Assembly (NCBI GenBank): GCA_031472005.1
Contig: PZJY01000012.1
Location: forward strand, 1,674,001 to 1,738,000
Source of the DNA: Tetracladium setigerum
Taxonomy: Eukaryota; Ascomycota; Leotiomycetes; Helotiales
Direction: 5' to 3'
DNA: 64,000 bases
Numbering within the stretch: position 1 is the first letter of the stretch; every line of letters starts with the position of its first letter. Of this stretch, positions 1-9,969 are shown piece by piece. The position numbers and the translations under genes are program-made. Below the pieces are notes generated by a model, which was given only the letters and a program-made list of their open reading frames with translations, was not told the DNA's origin and made no database searches.

Positions 1-90
1 CCAGTATGTACATCCGAGGCTTGACATATGCATTTGGGAGCGGGATCTTCCTGGATATGCATCTACTGAGCCTGAGCTAATCATTTCCAG

Positions 91-1513
91 CTTACACAAT
101 TACCAAAACCACAACCTCAACTGTTGTAACGAGTAAGTTCAGCCCATCTTTAGGTTCCTGGCATTTCTAATACAAGCGTCAGAGGTCCCAACCGTAATCT
201 ACACAACCGAAAAGGGTCCTGCAGAGACCACCAAAGTCTACGAAGGCACCACCACCACAGTTACAAGTCTGTGCCCTATTACAGAGACAAAAACCATTGG
301 AGGCGACGTTCAAACTATTACATACACAACAACGAGCATCTACACCACTGTTATTCCTACATATGTGCAAGAGACCGTCAAAGGTCCAGATTCGACCACA
401 AAGGTTTACGAGGGAATCACGATCACAACAACCAGCTTATGCCCAGTAAGTCGTCCTATGCTCTAGGAATTCGGCTTTGCAGTTTTGCTAAACTCAATCA
501 GATCACTGAAACAAAAACTATTGGTGGCGACGTTGTGACCATCACGTACACTTCCACCAGCATCTACGAAACTGTCGTCCCAACAACTGTCCACACAACC
601 GTTGAGGGGCCTGACTCCACGACCAAGGTCTACGAAGATGTCACAGTGACCAAGACGGGTCTTTACACCGTAAGTTCAATAACTTCCCTTATACGCATTT
701 ATCGTTCTAACAAATGCCAGACAACTGAGGTGAAAACCGTTCCTGGAGGCGTTGAGACATTCACCTACACCAAGACAAGCGTTTATGAAACGGTCATTCC
801 AACCACAGTCCATTCATACACCACTCTTCCTCCCTCCACCACCAACATCGTGACCTATGTTGAAGAGACATCCACGACTTACTGCCCAGTTACTGAGATC
901 AAGACGGTTTCCGGCCACGAAGTAACTCTTGTTCACACTAGCACTTCTGTCATTGTGGTCAAGGTTCCTACCACCATCGTACAAACCAAGACGTTGGATA
1001 CCACACAATACGCCACTGAAGTTGTGCACGAGACCATCAAGACCGTTGAAACTGAGTACACTACCGTGCAGTAAGTTCTTTCTCCCATTCAAAACTCTCT
1101 CATATCGAAGCAAACTTACTAACAATTTCTCCAGAGCCGGTTCCACAGTCATCATCTCCACCACACTCTACTCGACCCTCCATATCACGGAAGAAGTCAT
1201 CGTTACCAAGACCCTCGAGGCGCCAACCCACATCAACACAGTCTACCAACCCGTAACTGTTGAGACCGTTGTCCCAGTCACAACCGAGGTCGTTGCTGTC
1301 CCTAATGAATCTGTCGTCACGATCCAATCCACGATCTACGTCACAATTCCAACTACCATTCAAACCACCACCACTCAACCACCTGGAACGGTTACCCTTC
1401 CAGCGATCACCGCGAGCGCTCCATCGCAATTCACCGGCGCTGCCGCACCAACACGTGAGGTTTCATACGGAGCCATGGCTTTCGCAGGCGCCATGTTGGT
1501 TGCCTTGGTATAA
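91..1513 (+). CDS. Thr-rich, repeat-built GPI-anchored wall protein (3' part; 5' end lies outside the window)
   Basis: Predicted exons 91-132, 177-445, 502-669, 721-1070 and 1135-1513 join in one frame across GTAAGT-type introns of about 44-64 bp; the intron before 91 begins outside the window, so the N-terminus is missing. The protein is almost wholly Thr/Val/Ser/Tyr with an imperfect unit of about 55-60 residues (TETKTIGGDVVTITYT, then SIYETVVPTTV, then GPDSTTKVYE) repeated four to five times. The C-terminus has a small-residue patch (FTGAAAPT) followed by a hydrophobic tail ending MAFAGAMLVALV, as expected for a GPI signal. Such proteins sit at the plasma membrane or are linked into the cell wall; the role here (structure, adhesion) is inference. 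Two introns fall at the same place in the repeat (after CP or T, before xTE). Confidence 0.8.
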
Positions 1514-2739
1514 ACCACACAACACCAACCTCGAATTGTTTCCGTGGACTCACACAATGAGTTCTTGATGATACCGGTACCCTTTTCACTGGATTATATT
1601 ACATTCCTTCTCTTTTTAGGGCTCTGCCTTTCATGTTTGAATGATTTACGGCCTGTCATTGCATACAACTGTTCCTGGGAAATAGGACATCACACACACA
1701 CACACACAGTCTAGAGTTATATGGATGGGGTTTTGGTTAGGAAGAAACATGGTATACCCCATCCAACACATTCCTTTCTTGTTTTTCACGAAACTAAAAC
1801 CGGAGTTCATATGGTCGTCGGATATTTTTAATGGGTGGGGAGTAATAGGATAATAATGCATTTGGCTGAGGCAGGGATGGGGGAGATGGTCGTCAGCCAT
1901 GAGGTCTGTGGTAGTTCTTAATGGGTTTGAGTTGATGAGGGAGGAGAGGAAGGAGAAAAAGTCGATGAAGCTTGGAAATGGGGTTACACTTCTCTGTATA
2001 TATTTATAAAGCCAGAACAGAAATGTTTATGAGGGAGATGGGTTGAGTAGTCTAGCTAGGTAGCTGAATTATGAATCTTACCTAGTCACTTATAATCTTG
2101 TCTTCCCTTTTGCTGGTGGATTGTATTGATCCTGTCGTCGAGGACGTCTAGTCGCCCATTCTCCAGAGAGTTTCCAGTGCGGTAACATCTTGACATCAGG
2201 GTGGTGAAAACATTGTGATTAACGATAATTGAATCGAATTCTCATCAAAGCGATGACAAGCGGGGAAAACAATCAATCGTTCGGAAATCATATTATGTAC
2301 GAAAGGCGAGAGAAGATGTGACATTAGCTGTTCATTTTAGTATTAATACCACCAGTGGAATCGCTCGTTTGTATTCACCAATTCTCCCAAGATTATGTGA
2401 CTTTGTCTCGAAACGGTGCAGGGAGAAGGGAGAATTTCAACATTTTGTTCCACACTTCCGGAATTACATATAATCAGAGAGAACCACCTTGAATAAATAA
2501 ACATTTCGTTCAATAATTCAGCACCTACAGAATTAACAGAGTTACTTGAAGTGTCGTCGAAAGAAAGTTGATCATAAGTTTCACTTCTGCACCAATGGCC
2601 TTTTCCACCAGCCCTAAATTCCACCCCGCTGGTGTGATGAAGTGCGGCTCTCCAACAAGCTTCCCCAACCTCAAGACATCTTTCGTCCTCCAGAACCTTC
2701 CCAAGCCACCAACCACAACATCAACTTTCCCTTTCAACC
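1514..2739. other. Intergenic, no gene seen
   Basis: 3' flank of the wall-protein gene and 5' flank of MED10. It holds a CA dinucleotide run at 1691-1708 and otherwise no reading frame, RNA gene or repeat that I can support. Confidence 0.6.
1691..1708. repeat. (CA)9 microsatellite
   Basis: Uninterrupted CA dinucleotides in the 3' flank of the wall-protein gene. Confidence 0.9.
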
Positions 2740-3389
2740 ATGGCGCCTGTATCGCAATCTGACCACGACGTGGTTGAAAGTATGAATGCCCCATCCCTCC
2801 TCCCCCCAATTCACAAAAGCAAGACAAGACAAGGACCTAATTACTCAACCTCGTTTAAAGAACAACTCAAAGATATCATCCAAGACTTCTACCAAATGCT
2901 GGTTCAAGTAAACGCCTACGACACAGCAGGCGTACCGTCCCGAAATGTCCTCGAGCAGAATTTGTACGTCTCCTTTCCTTCGCCCAAGAAGGGGGGAAGA
3001 AAGGGAAGAATCAAAGACAACAACTAACCTCCCTCCCTCCCATCTAGCAACAAACTCGCCTCGGCCCTCGACAAAATCCAAAACTCCTCCAAAAACATCA
3101 CCATCCCACCCGAACTCATCCAATACGTGGACAACGGCCGCAATCCCGAGATCTACACCCGAGAATTCGTCGAGATTACGAGGAGGGACAATCAGTTGTT
3201 GAAGGGGAAGATGGAGGCGCATGCTAGTTTTAGGGATGTGCTGGCGGGGAGATGGGGAAGGTCTTTCCGGAGTTGGTGGGGGAGATTGAGGAGGTTGTTG
3301 AGAAGACTGGTGGGGGAAAGGGGGGAAGGGTGTGTAAAATGTGCAGGATGCGGTGGCTGTTTGTGAGTGGTGGTTTTGGGGAGAAGTGA
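2740..3389 (+). CDS. MED10: Mediator complex subunit 10 (Med10/Nut2), with an apparent 1-base frameshift
   Basis: Med10 is a conserved subunit of the Mediator middle module, which links activators to RNA polymerase II in the nucleus. Exons 2740-2963 and 3048-3389 flank an 84 bp intron (GTACGT...CTAG). The protein shows the family landmarks FKEQLKDIIQDFYQMLVQV (residues about 39-57), IPPELIQYVDNGRNP, IYTREFVE, and DNQLLKGKMEAHASFRDVLA. After DVLA, at the GGGG run 3246-3249, the given frame turns into an Arg/Trp-rich tail that stops at 3364-3366, while the next frame continues with EMGKVFPELVGEIEEVVEKT and stops at 3387-3389. One extra base at the G run restores this and gives 188 residues. The start at 2740 gives MAPVSQSD and is the first ATG before the conserved block. 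Identity is sure; the broken tail is most simply a sequence error. Confidence 0.9.
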
Positions 3390-4294
3390 GGAGTGTGTGG
3401 TGGTCAATGGGATATGGGATATTGGAAGGGCGTTTGATCTCGGAATTGGAATTGCATGCATGGGATAGGTGTTTGGGTATACCCTATATTCGGATCTTTT
3501 AGACTGGGGACAATTGAAAGAGGAATAGGGATCGGTAGATATACATCTACTTCCTTGACAACATGTTAATATTGCATATACGTCAACTACAGTCTCAACG
3601 AAAGTGATCAGCACCTAACTCCCGACCCCAATGCTTTCTTGTCAAAACTGAGTGCTAAATATCCAACTTCACAGGAGAGCAAGTGCAAACCACCCAACGA
3701 TGACGACTATATATTACAATACTTTATAAGCCTTCAAACCTCTTGAACTGCCAAACATGACAGCGAAGGACGAAGGAGTTCTGAAATATGTGGAAGAGCA
3801 CGATGTGTCTCATTTACTTTCACGGTTTCACCCAACACAGGATTATCACCTTCGTCATTTCCTCTCTATCTATCTGATCCTTCCTGTCTCGACGGTTTCT
3901 CAACTCGAGCAAGGTTCTTGCCTAATAGAGGAAATTCCAACTAGCTTGTGATCATCAAGCGTAACGCAACTGTCAGTAACGACCGAGGGACGACAGCGAC
4001 TACCTATTGTAATTTCGCTCCAGGTACGATCTAGTTTAACTGCGCTACGTAGGAAGTCGCTAGCAGCAGTGGCATCCTGTCAAGTATGTCCTATTTTTTA
4101 ATCTGTTCAACACGGCCTTCATCCGTCAGGATGGCGTATTGCCCGTCACGACTCGCGTTCGTTGTCGTCCTGGCACAACCTAACGAATCGATGGGCTAGG
4201 ACGGAAGGCAGCCGAGTGGAACTTTGAATGCACATAGTGCTCGTAGTATTGCGAGCGAGCGTTATGGCACTTTCGAGGCTCGGCACAACTGGTG

Positions 4295-4297
<3 letters not shown>

Positions 4298-4326
<29 letters not shown>
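4298..4326. repeat. (TA)n microsatellite
   Basis: About 14 uninterrupted TA units; a second run of about 11 units lies 240 bp downstream at 4564-4585. Confidence 0.9.
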
Positions 4327-4329
<3 letters not shown>

Positions 4330-4934
4330 CTATAGATGTTCAGATCGTAAAAATATCCACGCAATAACTTACTTGTGTCGGCAGTTACGGTACAGCACAG
4401 TGCAATTCAACAACAAAAGTAAAAGCCATTGTTTTCACTTCCACTATCTCCTTACTACGTAAACTGAACGAACGAATCTCCTGTTCATCAATTTCTGAAG
4501 CTCACAAGAGAAAATAGATGGCGAGACAGCTTAGGTAGATGCTCAGCAACAAACAAACTCTGAATATATATATATATATATATATGGTATGTAACGAATC
4601 TGCATCCACGCCAAAGCAGACAAACGATTCAGATCAGCGGATGTGGGGAACCGATCTCTTTGCTTTTCCAAACATTGTTTTCTTGGCCTCCTTTCCCCAC
4701 TACCCAACGTTCATGAGAAGATAGAAGAGAAGCATTTGATCAAGTTGGCCTTTGGCGATAATTACTATTCTTTTTAATTATCTTCTCGACAACGAGTATA
4801 TGCCCCCCTCCCTCCTGCTCCCGCGACTAAAACTTCTAAATTTGACAATGAAACCGGATTCAACGACGAGATCAAAAGTCAACCCCAAAAAATCTACTAC
4901 TATATCTGCGTCAGTTGAACTTCTCCGAAAAATG

Positions 4935-5003
4935 ATGAAGTTGTCCACTATGAAGTTGTCTACCGTAAAGTTGTTCACTGCGAAGTTGTCTACTGCAAAG
5001 TTG
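4935..5003 (+). repeat. 15 bp minisatellite, nearly five units
   Basis: Units of the form ATGAAGTTGTCTACT recur five times with 1-3 substitutions each and no indels; the last unit is partial. In one frame the array reads KLST-like pentapeptides, but the surrounding frame (4752-5075) has no other sign of coding. Confidence 0.75.
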
Positions 5004-5376
5004 ATGTACATGGCTCTTCTGAGTCTAATATTGGTTGGGATATTACAGTTGCCGCCAGCTGTCGATGATATATAGACGACTTTGGTAAGTATCGCTGGGT
5101 TGGGAAAGGGCGAGAATGGAAGTGAGGTGGTGTGATGTGTTGAGAGAGAGAAAGTGTGATCAGCTTGTCAATATCTCACTTTGAGGTTTAGCTAGTAATT
5201 AATAAAGCTGGAACCCGAAAGTCAACAAGGAAAGGTATTCATGCTCAGACTCTACCTAGTCACTCCATAATCAATCTATCCAACCACCGTCCCAACCTCC
5301 AACTCTCTCCCGTCCCCCCTGTTCCTTGTAGTGACACCTCCTCCCAGAAACATCCAATCTATTATAGACAGCCACA

Positions 5377-8356
5377 CTAGCAAGCCATCGAAGCATCAAC
5401 TTTGAAAACCAAATCCTCCCTATTACTCATATGAACGATGACCGTGATCCCCACAATTCCTGCAGAGTTACTCGTAGAAGTCTCCACAGATTGCTCTTTC
5501 TTCTCCTCACCACCCGTGGAGACTGCACTTCGTTTCTTTTCACTGATATCGTTGTTTACACCATCCTGAACAGGAGCTAAACTAACAACGCCCTCCTTAT
5601 CTTCATGCCTGCCCCTGGAGTTTGATCAGAGAGGCCGTCCCTGAGAATCTCACGACTCTGCCTTGGACAGAGTGGGCTTGGTCGTCTCTTTGCTCGTTTT
5701 CCCCTTCGGTCTGTGTTGTAGTTGAGGAATAAGGTGGTATCATCCGGAAGGCTATCCTCTTTGCGGGGTTTGTTCTCTTCCTGTAGCATCTCAAGCTGCT
5801 TCGAGAGTTTAAGCACTTTTTTCTTATTGATGACAACTTGATCTGTGCGATTTGGCGATTTGTTTGCCTGCCGGTTTCCCACTATGTTGTCGCTTTGTCC
5901 GATTTGAAGCTTCAAGCTCTCGTGGAAAGGGGTCTTCGCTGGTTTGGAAGTAGAGGCTGCTTGTCCTTGGGATGCACTCTCACTTGATATCATGCCTTCT
6001 CCATGTGGTCGAGCTTTTGATCCCGAGCTTTGAAACTCCTCAAGTTGGCCTTGCAAAAATCTCAGTTGTTCAAACGACAGCGTGCAGCTTTCTCGATTTG
6101 CCATGCCTTTGCGATTTATGGTTTTGCCAGAAAGCCCTGTGATGGAAATTGCATTTTTGCGTTTTACCGTAAGGGCTGGGGTGTTTTCAGCAGGAGGAAA
6201 GCTCTCGATTTTGTCAATTGGTGCCACAGGATACTTGAAGGACTTCTTCTTCCCCACTATGTTATTATTAAGGACAACTTGTTTCGATTTATGATTGCCT
6301 CTGGCGCTTTGAGAAGCAAGAACTAGGTCTTGAAATCGTGGTTGTTGAAGGAATGTCTTTGGAGCGGTAACCGTGAGCGGGGACACTGGAATTGTTTCCT
6401 CGGAACCAGTTGATAGACTTTGCATCGATCGAGAAATTATTGATACCGTCTGAGATGTTTTATGGGTGTGCGGAACCGGGGCATGAGCTTTATGAGTGCA
6501 GCAACGAACCGCGTGTGGAGTGCTTTGACATGCAAGGCATTCACAATCGTCCAGACAGTGCTGGCATTCTCCAACAACACCAGATTCAACTGGGCTTCCG
6601 CAGCGCCCATGGCCTGTTCTAGGATAACCACGGCACTCAACGTACTCTGGAATTCGGATATCAATTGGAACACTTGAATTCCGTTGGGAAGGCATAGAGG
6701 ATGGCCTCAAACTCGGAGAAATGTGTGAATCTGATGTCGAGGGGATGGATACACGCGAATGCGGCCTCGAGAAGTATGGATGGCTAGGTTGATACGAAGG
6801 AGATTTGGTATCTAATTGAGATTTCGACTCGCTGGTGAGTGATCGCTGTACCTCTTTCCGTTTGGTACATGTAGCTGCGTGTCGGTATGGTTTATGGCCA
6901 TTATGAGTTGCTTGACAACCCAAGCTATCACAATCCAACTCGCCAAGAGATGGGCTTGATGAGCATTGACGGCTTTGAGAAGGCTTCCAACTTCCACCAG
7001 GCCGGCGTGTTGCCATTTGAGTGGTGTGAGAAGATTGAGATTGCATGCCACCTGATTCCGTGATAGAAGCTGAGACAACAAGATCTTTTGATACTTTGCG
7101 GAGAGCTGTCTGTTGCGTGGGCATCTTGGATGATTGGTAGGGAATTGTAGTTGACTGAATGTCTTGCACTGGGACTCCAGAATTGAAGGAAGGAAACTTG
7201 AGGAGTGAAACTGAGTCTCTTCGTAGTTGTTGATTCCCGTTGTTCCTTGGTTGCTGAATTGGAATTGGACCTGGCCTTACTATTTTCTGCCTTTTGGGCC
7301 TGGGAATGAGCGTTTGACACTGGTTGGTATGATTGAATCGCTGCTGCGTCTTGCTTCCGAAGATGACAGGCTCACAGAAGCACGCGGAAGAGTATTGTGG
7401 AGAAGGAAGGGAAAAGCAGGACAATCTGAACAAAAATGATGGCCACATTTTTGACAGTCCACTTGGACATGTTTATTGGTAAAGGAACAAACGTGACAGT
7501 ACACATGAACTTTCGATAGTCGAGATGCCCCTTTTGTTTTGTCGGAAGGATTCCTCGGAGAGGCAAACCCAGCAGGTCTCTCAACGCCATGGTCACTGAA
7601 GAGCTCCCGAACGCTTTGGCGACGCATAGTAGAGGTTGTCGTACTGGAGCTTTCGGACCTGAAGTTCGCTGGCCGGTGTAGTTGATGGTTCCAAGAATCT
7701 CGATTCGGGTTGGCTGATGTTGGTACACATGTGGGAAAGGTTGCTGTCTGATCGCTGCTGTTCTTCCGAACTTGCGACACTTGAGCTAATCCACCTTTTC
7801 CTGCCCCTGTTGGATGTTGCGAGGAATTACTTTTGGAAACAGGAAGATGGACAGAGCCTTCTCCGCACCTGTCCTTTGCCACTGTGCCATTTTGCAACTT
7901 GCCACTGGCGTCATCTTGCTTCGGGGGTTTCGTAGACTGTCGTCCAGGAATACATGAGGACTGTACTTCTGCGTGACGAGTTCGAGGAGTCAAGAGACCG
8001 GTGAACGAGTGTACCGTTTCGATTTCGTGCTTTTCGATCGGGGTGGATTTTCGCGAGGCTGGGGCAGCAAAACGCCTAGATGACCGTTTGCCAAAACCCA
8101 GGGAGGAGTCTCCACGATGACGATTTGGGCTTGTAGGGATAGCGTGTGTTGAGGCAGGTTTGGAAAGACTCTGTAGGTGATGAATGCGTAAGGCGACGGT
8201 ACCTGTCCGTATTGGAATTATCGATGTAAGACTACTGCGAGATATGGTGCCAGAGGTACCAGGACCACCGGAAGCCTTGCGTGCGGATTCTGGAGGATGC
8301 CATTTGTAGCTCATGGTCGATGGGACAGGCTCTGTTGGGACATTGGTGATAGGCAA
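5377..8356 (-). CDS. Uncharacterised fungal protein with two Cys/His clusters
   Basis: I do not recognise a named function. Three predicted exons (8356-7376, 7319-5654, 5576-5377) are joined by a 56 bp intron (GTGAGC...CCAG) and a 77 bp intron (GTGAGA...TTAG); they sum to 948 residues. The N-terminal third is Ser/Pro/Arg-rich and low in structure. A zinc-binding-like cluster, C-x2-C-x10-C-x2-C-x4-C-x2-C (starting YCHVCSFTNK), lies just before intron 1. A second Cys-rich block follows in exon 2 (CQHCLDDCECLACQ, then VRCCTHKAH). The rest is Lys/Ser-rich with a likely short helix near LSKQLEMLQEENK. The last exon ends GIVGITVIVHMSNRED. Without intron 2 the frame would stop 26 codons later at 5577; I prefer the spliced end because the downstream frame is open and protein-like. 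Starts at MPITNV; a Met 14 codons later (MSYKWHPPES) is an alternative. Confidence 0.6.
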
Positions 8357-8670
8357 CGAAGTAAAAGATGAAGGTAAGGATATTTTGAAGAGATAGACTC
8401 AATGGGATAAAGCGTCGTCGGGAATCTTCTGGAGATTTGGTAGCTAGAAGAGTGACGTAGAGATGAATGTGAAGAGAGAGCCTTCTAGTTCCACCAAAGA
8501 ACTAAGGCTACTTGCAGAACTACTGCTGTGAAGGGAAAGAACGAAAGGCCACCAATATTCAACGACTGGGCCTGCTAAATTCTGGTATTGTTTCATTCAG
8601 GAAAACAGTGATATACATAGCCGCTTCCTCTATAAAAGCCGCCTCCTTTTCCAGGCCTTCATGCCACTAT

Positions 8671-9460
8671 TTACTTCAACGCAGCTTGCAAGCTCTCCAA
8701 GACCTATTTGATGGGTAAGTAAATGTTAGAGAATTTCGTGACCTGCACATACCTCAAGCTCAATCTTTGCCTCGGCGATGTCTTGCTCACTTCCACTTCC
8801 ACCGATGATCTTTGTTGCCTCTGCGATTTGCGATCGGACTGCCTCGATGCTGAAATCCTCCAAGGGGTGACCCTCAACAGCGTTGATGCTCAATTCCGAG
8901 TTTGGTTGCACAACAGCGAATCCTCCGGAGACTATATTGCCCATAAGTATTGTGCCTAGACCAGGGAATGCCTAGACGTACGGAAGAACTGCTTGCTGCC
9001 ACCACTCTCCTCGATAATTTCAACGAGACCTGGCTTCAATTGCTCGATCGAAGGAACGTGCTTGGCGAGGACACCCATCTCGCCGGACTCTGCTGGAAGG
9101 TTGACTTGGACGACATCTTGCGACTTGTAGATGGACTAGTGGTGAGTTGTTAGCCTTGTTGTTGGGCCTTTGTCCACCCGTTCCTCTAAGCCGATCAATC
9201 CATCTCCTCTCATCGTCCCCCCATCATCCCCTCCCATGGAGCATCCAGATATCCAACTCGTATCAATGCGAAACGTACCTGATGAGGAAGAGCCAGACTC
9301 AACTTGATCTACGAGACTGTTAGCAGAGGTCCGCAAAATCTCCTCAACAGCTACCGACCTTATCCGCTACGGCTTCGGCATATCCTCGACGTTGGACTGG
9401 GGTCTTGATGGCTGCGGAACGCACTCGCAGAGCTGTGCGAGCAACACGGAGGGAGTACAT
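8671..9460 (-). CDS. ATP16: ATP synthase F1 delta subunit, mitochondrial
   Basis: Subunit of the central stalk of F1Fo-ATP synthase (homologue of bacterial epsilon), acting in the mitochondrial matrix. Five exons (9460-9359, 9308-9279, 9135-8982, 8931-8753, 8703-8671) sum to 165 residues, the usual length. The N-terminus MYSLRVARTALRVRSA is Arg-rich and lacks acids, as expected for a targeting presequence, followed by QRRGYAEAVADK. Family blocks follow: IKLSLALPHQ, SGEMGVLAKHVPSIEQL, FFLSGGFAVVQPNSELSINA, GSGSEQDIAEAKIELEVL and the end QAALK. Exon 2 has only 30 bp. Intron 1 has an unusual donor (GTCGGT) although the protein junction ADK/IKL is conserved; the other introns are canonical. No frame break is needed. 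Confidence 0.93.
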
Positions 9461-9969
9461 GATGCGTAGGGTTGTCAATTGGAGTTGGCGTGGTTGACTG
9501 TTTGGAGCTTGATGGTCGAGGAATTGCACATTCGGGATTTAGCGTACCGGCCTCAGGCGTCCGTCCCGATATCACATGACCTTTTGAAATCAGCACGTCT
9601 ACAAGCTCTAGTACAATACATCAAACAGACTATAGGCTACAGGTTACAACATAGATGTTTTATTTGACAAGATGAATTGCCTTGATTTAGTAGTTTTTGG
9701 TTGTTAAAGTCACGTGTAATGAGCACGCTTCTGTTGAAAGACGACCACCAATTAATTGATGGCCAAGCATGCCCAGGATTAGCCGATCTCCTTTGAGGTT
9801 GCTTGTCCCTCGCGAGCCTCCCTCAACGGCATAGACTTCAAGATATTTCATTCGATTGATTATTTAATATGATTGACTCTACTTGAAAATCTTGAAAAAC
9901 GCATGAGCAGCATTTTGAGTAGCAACGAACGAGTTTGTAAGCTTTAGATCCAGCAGTCATAAACATTCT

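Larger units (their letters stand above)
3390..5376. other. Intergenic, repeat-bearing, no supported gene
   Basis: About 2 kb without a convincing gene. It contains two TA dinucleotide runs (4298-4326 and 4564-4585) and a 15 bp minisatellite (4935-5003). The frames longer than 60 codons here lack splice context and family motifs. Confidence 0.55.

Noticed and set aside
4752..5075. 107-codon plus-strand frame containing the 15 bp repeat
   Set aside because: No family motif, no splice extension, and its composition is explained by the minisatellite.
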